Assembly: GCA_013375455.1 (NCBI GenBank)
Contig: JABXJT010000006.1
Location: 1-64,000, forward strand
Direction: 5' to 3'
DNA: 64,000 bases
DNA from: Candidatus Helarchaeota archaeon
Lineage (GTDB): Archaea; Asgardarchaeota; Lokiarchaeia; Helarchaeales; HEL-GB-A
Shown here: positions 8,191 to 17,566 of the stretch, piece after piece
Layout of the letters: every line of letters begins with the position of its first letter
Position numbering within the stretch: position 1 is the stretch's first letter
Translations under genes and position numbers: made by a program
The notes under the pieces: generated by a model
What the model saw: the letters and a program-made list of their open reading frames with translations, nothing else
The model's database searches: none
What the model was told of the DNA's origin: nothing

Positions 8191-9384
8191 TTATGGTCTG
8201 ATCAGAGGAGTTTCTATGGATGTGATTTCATCCTTGTTGATGAGAATCATTGGAGGGTATGGATAACTGAACCGTGTCGACCACGTGAAAGTATAAGCCC
8301 CCGCATTGAAAATTGCGAGATAATCGCCCTTTCTCATAGATTGAAGAAAAGGATAGCGTTTGGAGAAAACATCCATATCCGTGGGGAGGCACCCTGCAAT
8401 GGATGTGGGGGTGTTGTGGGGATCGGACATCCGGTCTATTATTTCGAAGCGAAATTTACTATTAGAAAATTTTGGACAATGGTGAGTTCCAGTGTTAAGC
8501 ATGATCCAAGGTGTATTATCTACCTCGAAAACACTTATGATCTGTGAGAGGAGTAAACCAGCATCCCCGACTATGTAGCGACCTGGTTCAAAGATGCAAG
8601 TGGTATTCTGCCATCCGCGGTCATTTAATGTTTCAAACAGCAGAATTAAGAGTTCATCTAATTCAGGTTCAGGTAAATTGCCCGCCTCAGGAAATCCCCC
8701 TCCAAAATCTAGCTGAGAAATCGTGATCCCTTGTTGTTCGAATTGATTGGTTACATCTAGCAGAGAATGTATTCCATCTTTAAAGTTCTGTGCATCCAAT
8801 TGAGTGCCTGAGTGCAATTGTAAAGTGGAAAGAATAAGGTTTTCATTTCTCTCAAGGATATTGATTAGATCAGAAATAATTTTTTCATTAATTGAAATAC
8901 CAATCTGCTTGTTCGGCCTGGGACTGCGCAAACGGATCCCTATGTTCTGTATTTGATCAACTCTAATGAATTCGGTGAGTTCAATCAGTTCCTCTGGTTG
9001 ACAAATAAGAACCAGCCCGATTTCATCAGCAAGGATTCTCTCAAGAAACGCACGAGATTTATATGGAGCACTTAAAATGATTGACTTTGGGTTGATTTTA
9101 TTCGTTAAAGCAAGACTATATTCAAACTCGGTAGCCACTTCAGCCCCTAATCCTTCTTGTCCGATAATCTTACAGATCGGGGGTAGAAAATTTGCTTTAT
9201 AAGAATAAAAAACTTCTGATTTAAAATATTTTCTCGTTAAATTTAAAATTGTTTGGCAATTCTCCCGTATTCTCTGCTCTAGATAAACATAAAGGGGCGT
9301 TCTATGTTCCTGAATTAGATCACGCGCAGGTGTCCCATCAATTACAAGGTGCCCTTTGACGATTGCCAGCTGTTTATTGTTCAA
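8191..9384 (-). CDS. PLP-dependent decarboxylase (diaminopimelate/ornithine decarboxylase fold)
   Basis: This 397-residue protein has the alanine-racemase-like barrel plus C-terminal beta domain of group IV decarboxylases. FYSYKAN (about residues 59-65) holds the PLP lysine. LQLHSGTQ replaces the usual HIGSQ, followed by LDFGGGFP and EPGRYIVGDAG, which bind phosphate. The late GDYLAIFNAGAYTF contributes the active-site tyrosine. The second-subunit motif reads GCLPTDMDVF instead of the CESGD of true diaminopimelate decarboxylase, so the substrate is uncertain. It is the last gene of a probable operon after a glycosyltransferase (40-base gap) and an acyl-CoA synthetase, which argues for a specialised pathway rather than lysine synthesis. 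Confidence 0.75.
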   Translation of the reverse strand: MNNKQLAIVKGHLVIDGTPARDLIQEHRTPLYVYLEQRIRENCQTILNLTRKYFKSEVFYSYKANFLPPICKIIGQEGLGAEVATEFEYSLALTNKINPKSIILSAPYKSRAFLERILADEIGLVLICQPEELIELTEFIRVDQIQNIGIRLRSPRPNKQIGISINEKIISDLINILERNENLILSTLQLHSGTQLDAQNFKDGIHSLLDVTNQFEQQGITISQLDFGGGFPEAGNLPEPELDELLILLFETLNDRGWQNTTCIFEPGRYIVGDAGLLLSQIISVFEVDNTPWIMLNTGTHHCPKFSNSKFRFEIIDRMSDPHNTPTSIAGCLPTDMDVFSKRYPFLQSMRKGDYLAIFNAGAYTFTWSTRFSYPYPPMILINKDEITSIETPLIRP

Positions 9385-9424
9385 ATAAGAATATTTGGTT
9401 TTTGGTGTTCTTTGGGGTTCGGTC

Positions 9425-10672
9425 CTAATTCTGAATCAGCTCCTGGTAAATTCTTTCAACCCTTGTTGCAACCCTATCCCACGTGAGATTTTGAACTTTT
9501 TGATACCCGTTTTCTCCTAATCGCTCAGCTTCCTTTTCATTTTCTAGGAGATGAGTAATTGCTCTTGCTAAATTCGAAGGTGAATGGAATGGCACGAGTA
9601 ACCCCTCTTTCTCGTGCTGTATGATTTCGGGTGTAGCACCAACATTAGCACCTATGACCGGCTTTTTGTAAACCCACGCCTCGAGAAAGGCAATTCCATA
9701 AGCTTCACTTCTTGATGGCATTACATACACGTCGTGAGCCGCGAATGCATTCAGTTTTATTTTTGCATAATAGGGCACGACCCCTAAATTAATGATATTT
9801 TTACGTAAAGGACCTAAATTTCTTTTGACCCTGTTGAATGCGGTCGTGCTGGGACCAATGAAAATAAAGGTACAGTTGGGGAATTTCTTCACGACATGTT
9901 TGATGGAGAGAAGAAGGGAAATGGCGCCTTTTTCAAAATTTTTGTATCCACAAAACAGAATGAGTTTTTGGTCATCTACCAGGTCAAAATGGTCACGAAA
10001 CTGTCCGGCCTTGCCTTTGACAAATCTTTTAGGATCAATTCCCATATGAATGCGCTTAATCTTATCTCTTTGAAGCCCATTTTTAATTAGGTATGATGAT
10101 TCCTTATCAGAACACGTAAGAATCATGTTAAATCTGTTTAGAAAATTGATATAAGTCGGATCGTGATAGCGTGGATTAACAAAATGATAAAAAGGCGTGC
10201 AAATGGTGGGAATCTTTTTTATTTTTCCCGCAATCAGGGCGAACAAGTTCGTCGCATGTGGCATACAAACTGAATGAATGATGTCCGCTTTTTGTCGAAC
10301 CAGCTGCAAAAGGAGTTCAGGAACAAAGGGCCCATTGGTTAATAAATTATAAAAACCATAGGGAAGGAAATGCCAGAGATTTAGTTTTTTCAAAACTTTC
10401 TTAAAATAAAAATAAGAATTATTAATGAATAGGTTAATTCCAGGAAGAAATTTGATTGGATGCCTAAAAACAGGGACTTCATTTATTTTAGAGAACTTCT
10501 CCTTGACAAATTTCCCTTTAGGGCTTCCAAAAGCGTGAAAATCGAGCGCATTTGAGCAGAACACGCTAATACTATAATTTCTTTTATGAAGAATTTCTGA
10601 GACTTGTTGAATGTAAAACTCGCTCCCCGAAATGGCTGGAAAATATCGAGGTGCCACGTGCGAGAAGAACAT
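9425..10672 (-). CDS. GT4-family glycosyltransferase
   Basis: The 415-residue protein has two Rossmann halves in the GT-B arrangement. The N-terminal half opens SHVAPRYFPAISGSEFYIQQVSEIL, typical of the acceptor domain of GT4 enzymes. The C-terminal half contains LILFCGYKNFEKGAISLL, FIFIGPS, and the donor-binding EX7E motif in SRSEAYGIAFLEAWVYKKPVIGANVGATPEII. It would transfer a sugar from a nucleotide donor with retention of configuration, at the cytoplasmic face of the membrane. The gene lies 30 bases after the acyl-CoA synthetase gene and 40 bases before the PLP decarboxylase gene, all on the same strand. Donor and acceptor are unknown. Confidence 0.85.
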   Translation of the reverse strand: MFFSHVAPRYFPAISGSEFYIQQVSEILHKRNYSISVFCSNALDFHAFGSPKGKFVKEKFSKINEVPVFRHPIKFLPGINLFINNSYFYFKKVLKKLNLWHFLPYGFYNLLTNGPFVPELLLQLVRQKADIIHSVCMPHATNLFALIAGKIKKIPTICTPFYHFVNPRYHDPTYINFLNRFNMILTCSDKESSYLIKNGLQRDKIKRIHMGIDPKRFVKGKAGQFRDHFDLVDDQKLILFCGYKNFEKGAISLLLSIKHVVKKFPNCTFIFIGPSTTAFNRVKRNLGPLRKNIINLGVVPYYAKIKLNAFAAHDVYVMPSRSEAYGIAFLEAWVYKKPVIGANVGATPEIIQHEKEGLLVPFHSPSNLARAITHLLENEKEAERLGENGYQKVQNLTWDRVATRVERIYQELIQN

Positions 10673-10702
10673 ACCAAATTTACTCCAATGTTATTCCATA
10701 AC

Positions 10703-12160
10703 TCATTCATTACTTTTAAGATTTGAACGATACTGATAATAGTCATAAAGTTTTTTCAGGGCTTGAGTAGCCTGCTCAGGCATGGAATAAATAACAAAGT
10801 CATCACCGGTGACCAGTTCATTTTCTACAAGAGTCACGATAATAATCGGTTTTTGATAGCGATTCATGAGGTTTTTAATTTTTTTTAAGAAACGTATATC
10901 AGACTTGTCGAATTCATCTTTGAATATTTGCATTTCTTCGATATATTTTTTAACAAATATCCTGTATTTTTCGACGTTGAACGCACCACCCGTGACAACG
11001 CCCAACGCGATAATACCATCCATTCCAGACTCATACAGGTATTCAAGGCTCTTAACATGGCTACGACGATTGAGAGATCCGACTAAGTCAATCGGGTTAT
11101 TTCGACTCCAAAATGGAGGCAAAATTGCGTCTAATTTCTGAATTGTTTCTTTTGGAAGCGGAGGGACCTTTAATCCTGCATCAATAACTTTATCAGCGGT
11201 TATGACCGCCCAACCACCACCCCAACTTAGAATCCCAATTCTATCACCCTGCAAGGGTGGAAGCCGACTGAAAGCCTTGGCGTAATCAATCATTTCAATC
11301 GTATTTATTGCTTCAATGATTCCACACTGCTTAAAGATGGCCTGGTATAGCTCATATGAACCAGCTAATGCACCCGTGTGTGATTGCGCTGCACGAGCCC
11401 CTTCTTTATACTTGCCTGACTTATAAATAATGATTGGTTTTTTCAGAGAAACTTCCTTCGCAACTTGAATAAACTTCTTTGTGTCTCTAATAGCTTCAAT
11501 ATAACAAAGAATCACTTTAGTTTCCGGATCTTGTCCAAAATATTCAATGAAATCCTCCGTGCGCAACGCGAGCTCATTACCCGAACTCACAAATTTAGAA
11601 AATCCAATATGTTGTGTCTCTCCGAAGGCCATCATTTGGGTGCCTAAATTGCCGGATTGTGATATAAAAGCGATGGTTCCTTTTTTAGGGGCGACAGGAG
11701 GCATGAGCGCGTACATATTAATGGAAGGATTACACACACCCATTGTATTAGGACCAATGATATTTAGATTAGAATATTTACTCGCAATTTTCTTTATTTT
11801 GGATTCTAATATAACTCCATCTGGACCAATCTCGCTAAATCCCCCTGCAATTAGCACGACGGTCCTAGCTTTTGCCTCACCACAAATTTCTACAAATTTA
11901 GGTGTAGTTTTTGCAGGAAGACAGATAAAAACCATGTCAGCAGGTTCTGGAAGGAGATCAAGTGATTTATATGCAGGAATTCCTAAAATATGGCGCTGCG
12001 TCAAGTTTATGGGATAAATTTTCCCTTTAAATCCACCCGAAACGAGGTTTGCCATTATGATGGTGCCCCATTTCATTATTGATTTAGAGGCGCCAATGAT
12101 TGCAACATTTTTTGGATGGAAAATGGCATCCATTACTTGAAGTTTCTTGGATTGAGACAA
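10703..12160 (-). CDS. acyl-CoA synthetase (NDP-forming), alpha-type subunit
   Basis: The 485-residue protein begins with a CoA-binding Rossmann domain (FHPKNVAIIGASKSIMKWG, residues 12-30). It continues with two succinyl-CoA-ligase-like flavodoxin folds (SQSGNLGTQMMAFGE and IYKSGKYKEGARAAQSHTGALAGSYELY). The histidine in QSHTGALAG is the expected phosphorylated residue. This is the alpha half of ADP-forming acetyl/acyl-CoA synthetases, which in archaea conserve energy by making ATP from acyl-CoA. The ATP-grasp beta half is absent from the gene and from the neighbourhood, so it must be encoded elsewhere or the protein has another role. It heads the operon with the glycosyltransferase and PLP decarboxylase. 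Confidence 0.85.
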   Translation of the reverse strand: MSQSKKLQVMDAIFHPKNVAIIGASKSIMKWGTIIMANLVSGGFKGKIYPINLTQRHILGIPAYKSLDLLPEPADMVFICLPAKTTPKFVEICGEAKARTVVLIAGGFSEIGPDGVILESKIKKIASKYSNLNIIGPNTMGVCNPSINMYALMPPVAPKKGTIAFISQSGNLGTQMMAFGETQHIGFSKFVSSGNELALRTEDFIEYFGQDPETKVILCYIEAIRDTKKFIQVAKEVSLKKPIIIYKSGKYKEGARAAQSHTGALAGSYELYQAIFKQCGIIEAINTIEMIDYAKAFSRLPPLQGDRIGILSWGGGWAVITADKVIDAGLKVPPLPKETIQKLDAILPPFWSRNNPIDLVGSLNRRSHVKSLEYLYESGMDGIIALGVVTGGAFNVEKYRIFVKKYIEEMQIFKDEFDKSDIRFLKKIKNLMNRYQKPIIIVTLVENELVTGDDFVIYSMPEQATQALKKLYDYYQYRSNLKSNE

Positions 12161-12322
12161 AAAAATGTAAAACTCCTATGCAAAAGTTGTAATACAATCT
12201 TATCGAAAAAAGAAAAATGATTTGGCTAGAATGTTTATTCAAAAATAGTTGGATGTACTCGTAAATTTTAAATTGCTCCCCTTTTTTTTGAACATTGAAA
12301 ATAAGTAGATGGAGGATTTGGA

Positions 12323-12766
12323 ATGAAATCGACAGATGATATAGGGTTAATCCAATACTTGCACGATTTTACCATGGTTACAACGTTTTGTATTGGAGTT
12401 GCGTGGATACCAATCTCCTTAATGTTTATGATACTCTTTTTTATAGCCTGGTATCTTCCATATTTTATAATTTTTTTATCGATCTCTCTACTCGAGTTCG
12501 TGGTAGCCTTCGCTTATTTTCGGTATCGCCCATTAAAAAGCAAAAGGCTCCCTCCTAAAGGACGGGTCATACTCGTCGTCACGGGAACCATCGGTTTCAT
12601 TGGTTCCTTTATTCCCATTGGGACGGATGGGTATGTTACCTTTTACTTGACACTTTTACCAATTGAATATTGGGTTAGGTACTTGTTTTTGTTGATTTGG
12701 TTGCTCCCAATCAGTTGTGGGATCCTCGATTGGCATTTTTATAAAAAAAAGGAAAAAAGGAATTAA
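12323..12766 (+). CDS. small polytopic membrane protein (147 aa)
   Basis: This is a 147-residue, very hydrophobic protein with about four predicted spans: VTTFCIGVAWIPISLMFMIL, YFIIFLSISLLEFVVAFAYF, VILVVTGTIGFIGSFIPIG and YLFLLIWLLPISCGILDW. It ends in a short lysine-rich cytoplasmic tail (YKKKEKRN). No family is recognised. A GGAGG ribosome site precedes the ATG at 12323, which supports the start. It converges with the AOR gene. The function is unknown. Confidence 0.65.
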   Translation: MKSTDDIGLIQYLHDFTMVTTFCIGVAWIPISLMFMILFFIAWYLPYFIIFLSISLLEFVVAFAYFRYRPLKSKRLPPKGRVILVVTGTIGFIGSFIPIGTDGYVTFYLTLLPIEYWVRYLFLLIWLLPISCGILDWHFYKKKEKRN

Positions 12767-12767
12767 T

Positions 12768-14639
12768 TTAATAGAATTCTTTTGCTTCTTTTTCAAGCTT
12801 TAGGTCAATCAAACGTTCTTTAGTAGGAATACCTTGTTCAGTTAGTTTATTGTAGTCGTAATACTCTTTTTTCATTGTTTCAAGGTCAGGTACAACGCCT
12901 TCGGTGCTACCACTTTTTACGGGGGTCATGATTATTTTTGGAAGTATTTCATCCTTAGGTCGAATGCCGCATTTATAATTATATAGCCGTTTCAGTGCAT
13001 TAGCTCTCGCACCAATTTCATAAACTCCTTGTTCCAAGGTCATTTCCTTGCCGGTTACTGCTTTAGCCATCAATTGCAAGTCTCGAGCCCCATACCCTAA
13101 GGCTGCGAAATAACAGATTGTTAAAGAATTAAACAGGGTAAAAACATCTTGAAGGACACCCGTTATGCGACCTTTGTCTTGAGCGTCAAACCGTCCAGTC
13201 TTATAGGGGATGCCTATTACGGGAAAAATAATTCCCATATCAGCAATGGCAGTAAAGCCTGAGCAGTGATCCCCACCTCGTGCCGTTGTTGCGTATTGTA
13301 CCCCGAATGATACAAAAGCACGGGGATCGTGGGCTGGAAGTTCTAGTCCTCGGGTCTGCACTGCGTAATCAATCGCACCTTTGCCAATTTTTTCGGCGGC
13401 AGCTCGAGTACCTTCCGATAAGATCGCCCCAATCCCTTCTTGTTTCGCGATCATCTCGGTTAATTTCACGATCGCCTCGGCGTCACCCCATTTCAGTTCG
13501 AATCCGATATCTTCCTTTGTTAAAATTCCATGCTCATAAAGATCGAGAGCAAACGCAACTGTAGAGCCTGTCGAGATTGTATCCAATCCGTATCGATTGC
13601 AGATGTCGTTGCATTTACAGATTGACCCCAGGTCATCATTTAAGCAACTTGACCCAAAGAATGCAAGCGTTTCGTATTCTGGTTGATGTCCTGTTAATCC
13701 TGCCCAAGGTCCTTCTTTGACTTCAACATGGCATCCACAGGCAATAGGACAGCCCTTGCACGCATAACGCTTCTTGATGATGGTCTTTCGAATGGTTCCT
13801 CCAGCTATTTTATCAGTATGTTCATTTCCACCCCATTCATGAGCACTCCAGTGCCAATTTTTAATGGGAACATCCCCTAATATCCAAAAAGTATTCATGA
13901 ACCAGGGAGTTCCATAATTCTGTAGAGAATGGAACAGTGGATTTGCATCCAGTTTTTTCAAGATGCTTCGAGTTATATTAGGAATACTGTCGGGATCGTC
14001 AACGGGAACTTTTTGGTTTCCTTTACAGACAATTGCCTTTAAGTTTTTGGAACCCATTACAGCCCCTAGCCCACATCGACCAGCAGCGCGCCCATAATCA
14101 TTGATAATGGCAGCCATTTTCACTAATTTTTCGCCAGATTGCCCAATTCCTGCGAAAGCCGCCCTTTTTTCATTCAATTCTTTCTTTATTAAGTCCTCAG
14201 TTTCGAGAGCATCCTTGCCCCAGTACGCCGTGGCAGATTTGAGTTCAATTTCCCCGTTATTGATCCAAATGTACGTTGGTTTCTCAGCTTTGCCTTCACA
14301 GATAACCCCGTCGAAGCCTGCAGCCTTGATCATTGGCCCCCAAGTACCCCCACAATTTGCTTCGCCGTACATGCCCGTCAAAGGACTCTTGGAGATGACC
14401 ATGAACCGCCCGGCGCTGGGGGCGGGGGTGCCAACAAACGGTCCAGTGAAGAAATAAATGATGTTCTTTTCCGATAGGGGATCAGTTTCAGCAGGTACCT
14501 CATCGTAAAGATAACGAGCACCAAATCCACTCCCACCAACATAGGCCATTGCAAAGTCTTCATCAGGTGTTTCTATTTTAACAGATCCATCTGAAAGATT
14601 AATTCGTGCGATTTGTTCCATGTACCCTTGTTTTGCCAT
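12768..14639 (-). CDS. aor: aldehyde:ferredoxin oxidoreductase
   Basis: This 623-residue protein has the length and order of tungsten-pterin aldehyde ferredoxin oxidoreductases. The N-terminal pterin domain has ARINLSDGSVKIE and YVGGSGFGARYLYDE. RCGLGAVMGSKNLKAI is the second pterin-contact loop. The 4Fe-4S cluster ligands are RYACKGCPIACG near residue 290, with a further cysteine near 506 (SLTICYF). It oxidises aldehydes to acids and reduces ferredoxin in the cytosol, using a tungsten or molybdenum bis-pterin. The gene starts one base after the DUF362 gene ends, so the two form an operon. The aldehyde substrate cannot be told from sequence. Confidence 0.93.
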   Translation of the reverse strand: MAKQGYMEQIARINLSDGSVKIETPDEDFAMAYVGGSGFGARYLYDEVPAETDPLSEKNIIYFFTGPFVGTPAPSAGRFMVISKSPLTGMYGEANCGGTWGPMIKAAGFDGVICEGKAEKPTYIWINNGEIELKSATAYWGKDALETEDLIKKELNEKRAAFAGIGQSGEKLVKMAAIINDYGRAAGRCGLGAVMGSKNLKAIVCKGNQKVPVDDPDSIPNITRSILKKLDANPLFHSLQNYGTPWFMNTFWILGDVPIKNWHWSAHEWGGNEHTDKIAGGTIRKTIIKKRYACKGCPIACGCHVEVKEGPWAGLTGHQPEYETLAFFGSSCLNDDLGSICKCNDICNRYGLDTISTGSTVAFALDLYEHGILTKEDIGFELKWGDAEAIVKLTEMIAKQEGIGAILSEGTRAAAEKIGKGAIDYAVQTRGLELPAHDPRAFVSFGVQYATTARGGDHCSGFTAIADMGIIFPVIGIPYKTGRFDAQDKGRITGVLQDVFTLFNSLTICYFAALGYGARDLQLMAKAVTGKEMTLEQGVYEIGARANALKRLYNYKCGIRPKDEILPKIIMTPVKSGSTEGVVPDLETMKKEYYDYNKLTEQGIPTKERLIDLKLEKEAKEFY

Positions 14640-14640
14640 T

Positions 14641-15996
14641 TTACTCCCTCCTGGCTCGTAGTTTTCCTAAATCAGGTTTTTCTACCCGTTTAAATCCGCC
14701 ATCATCTGCTTTGGGATCTGGAAGTAGTGATTTTCTTGAAAAAAGCTTCCTCATATGAGTTCCAGCGTAACCAGAATCGATAAATAATCCGGATTCTTTC
14801 ATTTTTTTGCTCGGTAATGACGATACAAACATGATTTTATAGTCTAGTTCACCGAGCCCGATATCTACGCCTGTATTAACTTGAATATTTTCAGAAATAC
14901 CCAAAAAACTCCCCACAGCACTCATTTTAGGCAAACCTGCGTCCAGTACGTCCTTAGCTTCTGCTTGCGTATTAAGCAACCCGGGACTCTCCGTCACTTT
15001 GTCAAGACAACAGCGATCTAACGCTACGGGATCATCGGAAGCAAATAATCCAATGTTAGGAACAATGGGAGTATCGGACCATGAGATACAATCGCACCAT
15101 GGACTGATATCTAATGCAAAATTCATGTATCCGATGTGTTCTTTTCCAACAAGTTTTACGAATGCCTTTGCAGAATCTGCAATAGCCACTGAAGTAGCTT
15201 CTAGATATTCCAATTGCTCAACTGACGTGAAAACACCGCAGTCTAAGGTAGCAAAAGTATGTGATGTACATCCGATACACAGCTCCCGGTTAAATTCGAT
15301 GGCTTCTTCTGTAACTATTAAAGCTCCTGCCGGACATATAGCCTCACAGCGTTCAGCATTAGAACATGATTTGCCTTTGCAAAAGGAGGGATTAAAAGCA
15401 AACAAATGCAGTCCATAGATTGGGTGCCGGCCAAGGTGTAAATTTAATTTTCCCCGCTGTGATGCACATCCGACGCCAATATTCTTTATTGCCCCTCCGA
15501 ATGTTCCCATTGGGTGGCCTTTAAAGTGAGAGAGCACTATTACCGCGTCTGCTTCTCCAAAGCCTGTGGCTATATACTGTTCCTTCAACATTAGACCCTC
15601 TGGCAAATCAACCCGGATATCATCACTTCCAAATCCATCCGCAATTACTATGGGCGCTCCTACACTAGCCATTGTAAATCCATTTCGTGCAATAGTTTTA
15701 AGATGATCAATCGGATTGGTGCGGGCAGCCCAAGGATGATATGGTAAAGTGCAAGTATCCGTGACAAACGGAATACCCCCGGCTAGTTTTATTCGATCTA
15801 CCATAGCACGTACATAGACAGGACGAATATACCCGGTATTATTGAATTCACCCATATGTAATTTTATCGCAACATAATCCCCAGGCTCAAAGAGCTGGTC
15901 AAAATTCGCCTTATCATACAATGCAATCATTTTGGCGACTAATGATTCATTATTATGTAAGGATCTCGCATCCGTAAAATAAACAGTTGCTGGCAT
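14641..15996 (-). CDS. DUF362 iron-sulfur protein, AOR operon
   Basis: This 451-residue DUF362 protein starts with the typical VYFTDARSLHNNESLVAKM and has the family core YVAIKLHMGEFNNTGYIRP and VIVLSHFKGHPMGTFGGAIKNIGVGC. It also carries ferredoxin-like cysteines (CKGKSCSNAERCEAICPAG and CIGCTSH near residues 205-245). DUF362 proteins are iron-sulfur proteins of unknown role, often near oxidoreductases. It is the first gene of the operon with the AOR and would be a natural electron or maturation partner. A TATA-like run (complement of 16056-16067) and a GAGGT ribosome site precede the ATG. The C-terminal 60 residues are basic. Confidence 0.85.
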   Translation of the reverse strand: MPATVYFTDARSLHNNESLVAKMIALYDKANFDQLFEPGDYVAIKLHMGEFNNTGYIRPVYVRAMVDRIKLAGGIPFVTDTCTLPYHPWAARTNPIDHLKTIARNGFTMASVGAPIVIADGFGSDDIRVDLPEGLMLKEQYIATGFGEADAVIVLSHFKGHPMGTFGGAIKNIGVGCASQRGKLNLHLGRHPIYGLHLFAFNPSFCKGKSCSNAERCEAICPAGALIVTEEAIEFNRELCIGCTSHTFATLDCGVFTSVEQLEYLEATSVAIADSAKAFVKLVGKEHIGYMNFALDISPWCDCISWSDTPIVPNIGLFASDDPVALDRCCLDKVTESPGLLNTQAEAKDVLDAGLPKMSAVGSFLGISENIQVNTGVDIGLGELDYKIMFVSSLPSKKMKESGLFIDSGYAGTHMRKLFSRKSLLPDPKADDGGFKRVEKPDLGKLRARRE

Positions 15997-16167
15997 TTCA
16001 TATCAAACCTCATTTTTTTTCGTTCGGTTTTTCTGCTTAAATGCATTCTATCAGAAAAAATATAAAAATTTGATTATGACAAGAATTTGTGAATTACATA
16101 TATAAAAATGAATATGAAGGGAGAAATAGAACAATTAAAAGAGTTTCAAATACAATGAACTGGATGG

Positions 16168-17061
16168 TTAAAGTATTTTTTTAGTATATCTCTTATTTTT
16201 TATGAGAAAAACTTTTAACCAAGCATCTCGCTGGACCCCAGGGGGGTAGGTTAAGATTTTTTCAATCGCCTTCTCTTTATCTCTATCTGGCATGTAAGGG
16301 ACTTTCTCGTTCAGGATTTCTCGTATGACATCTTCCTCATCTCTCACGACGGTGGGAACTATACCGGATTGGAGAGTTGAACCTTGTGAAGTGCGTCGTT
16401 GAGCGATCAATGAATCAATATCTTGTGAGGGACTCTGTGGTGGAGGAGATTGATAGGGGGCAGGGGAAAATGCAGGAGGTGTTGTAGGCAGAGCTGCCGG
16501 AGGTGATGCAGGGGGAGCTGCCGGATTAACTGCCGGAGGTGCTGCTGAGGGGAGTGCAGGAGCTGGTGCAGTACTTTTTGGAATTGATAAGCCTTGAACG
16601 AGGTTGCGTAATTGCTGTAATTTTGATGTTATGGGATCTGCGCTTGTTGGGGCGGTTGAGGCTGCCGGAGGAGCTGCTGAAGGGGATGTGGGGGGATATA
16701 ACGGCGGAGCCACTGGGGGAACTGACGGGAGGGCTGCTGGAGGAGCTTTGGGAGGAGTAGCAGGTGGAAAGCTGGGAGGTTCAGGTCCTGTTGGAGCGTA
16801 GGAAGGACCAACATCAATTATATCAGGTTCGAGAGGTGCATCAGTGCTTAAAATTAAAGCGCGTATGTCTTCAGACCGTTTGATAAAATCTTCAGCGATA
16901 GCATCTTCCCCAAGCTTTCGAGATATTTCAGCAATTTGGAAAAAAAGATCGGGTAGAATATCATAATCTTCTTCTGCAAGGAAAACTTCAGCTTGCGCAA
17001 AGAGTTCTTCTCGCTCTTTTCGTATTTTTTCCATTTCTTTTTTAGAAAGTTTTTTAGCCAT
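16168..17061 (-). CDS. proline/alanine-rich protein with helical ends
   Basis: An N-terminal charged helix (MAKKLSKKEMEKIRKEREEL, then a TPR-like AEEDYDILPDLFFQIAEISRKLGEDAIAEDFIKRSEDI) is followed from about residue 95 to 215 by a low-complexity Pro/Ala/Ser tract with many APPA, SPPA and TPPA units. A C-terminal helical part (about 80 residues) ends RYTKKIL. An upstream ATG at 17157 would add 32 poorly conserved residues. I favour the internal start at 17061 because the helix begins cleanly there. The Pro-rich tract is a flexible linker or an SH3-like ligand. The function is unknown. It is divergent from the gene at 17279 across a perfect palindrome. Confidence 0.6.
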   Translation of the reverse strand: MAKKLSKKEMEKIRKEREELFAQAEVFLAEEDYDILPDLFFQIAEISRKLGEDAIAEDFIKRSEDIRALILSTDAPLEPDIIDVGPSYAPTGPEPPSFPPATPPKAPPAALPSVPPVAPPLYPPTSPSAAPPAASTAPTSADPITSKLQQLRNLVQGLSIPKSTAPAPALPSAAPPAVNPAAPPASPPAALPTTPPAFSPAPYQSPPPQSPSQDIDSLIAQRRTSQGSTLQSGIVPTVVRDEEDVIREILNEKVPYMPDRDKEKAIEKILTYPPGVQRDAWLKVFLIKNKRYTKKIL

Positions 17062-17204
17062 TCGCGTGCGCACCATTGGAATGAGTGAAACCCTCATTTT
17101 CGCGCTACAATTGTAATAAACTGTTTTTAATGCATCTCGTTTTACTTGGGATTTCACTTCTGGTATTCTTATATTAAATAGACCAAGGATAACTATTAAA
17201 GTTA

Positions 17205-17224
17205 TTGATATAACTTTATATCAA
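17205..17224. promoter_or_regulatory. 20-bp palindrome between divergent genes
   Basis: TTGATATAACTTTATATCAA has nine-base arms that match exactly and a two-base centre. It lies between the divergent genes at 16168 and 17279 and overlaps TATA-like sequence for both directions, as an operator would. The half-site TTATATCA recurs in the palindrome at 51328. Confidence 0.4.
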
Positions 17225-17278
17225 GGCAAATCATTATTTATTTCAAGAATCCCAAGAGAATCTGCCTGATGACCAAAC

Positions 17279-17566
17279 ATGCCCCTTACAAGAGTTGCCA
17301 TTGAGATAAGCAATGGAAAATCGGAAATGCTCTATTATCCGAGTAGCGTCGTAAAAGATTTTTTTCAAGAAAAGCAGCAATTTAAATTTATGGAATTCAA
17401 GGAATTAGCTTTGACCTCGCTCGAGGAATCTGATAAAAGGGTAACTGCCAAATATGGATATCCCTGCATAGGTTGTGCAATTCTAAGACATAGGATAACA
17501 GAGTGGGCGCAACTTTATAAAGAAGAAACCGTCAAAATTGTCAAGATTCATGAGTTTAAATATTAA
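17279..17566 (+). CDS. hypothetical protein (95 aa)
   Basis: A 95-residue protein that I do not recognise. It begins MPLTRVAIEISNGKSEMLYY with a strand-rich start, then a mixed helix region with two cysteines (YPCIGCAILR near residue 65). The CxxC could bind a metal or be redox active, but there is only one pair. It has no signal peptide or membrane span. The 3' end overlaps the tail of the convergent ATP-grasp gene by 11 bases. The function is unknown. Confidence 0.55.
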   Translation: MPLTRVAIEISNGKSEMLYYPSSVVKDFFQEKQQFKFMEFKELALTSLEESDKRVTAKYGYPCIGCAILRHRITEWAQLYKEETVKIVKIHEFKY

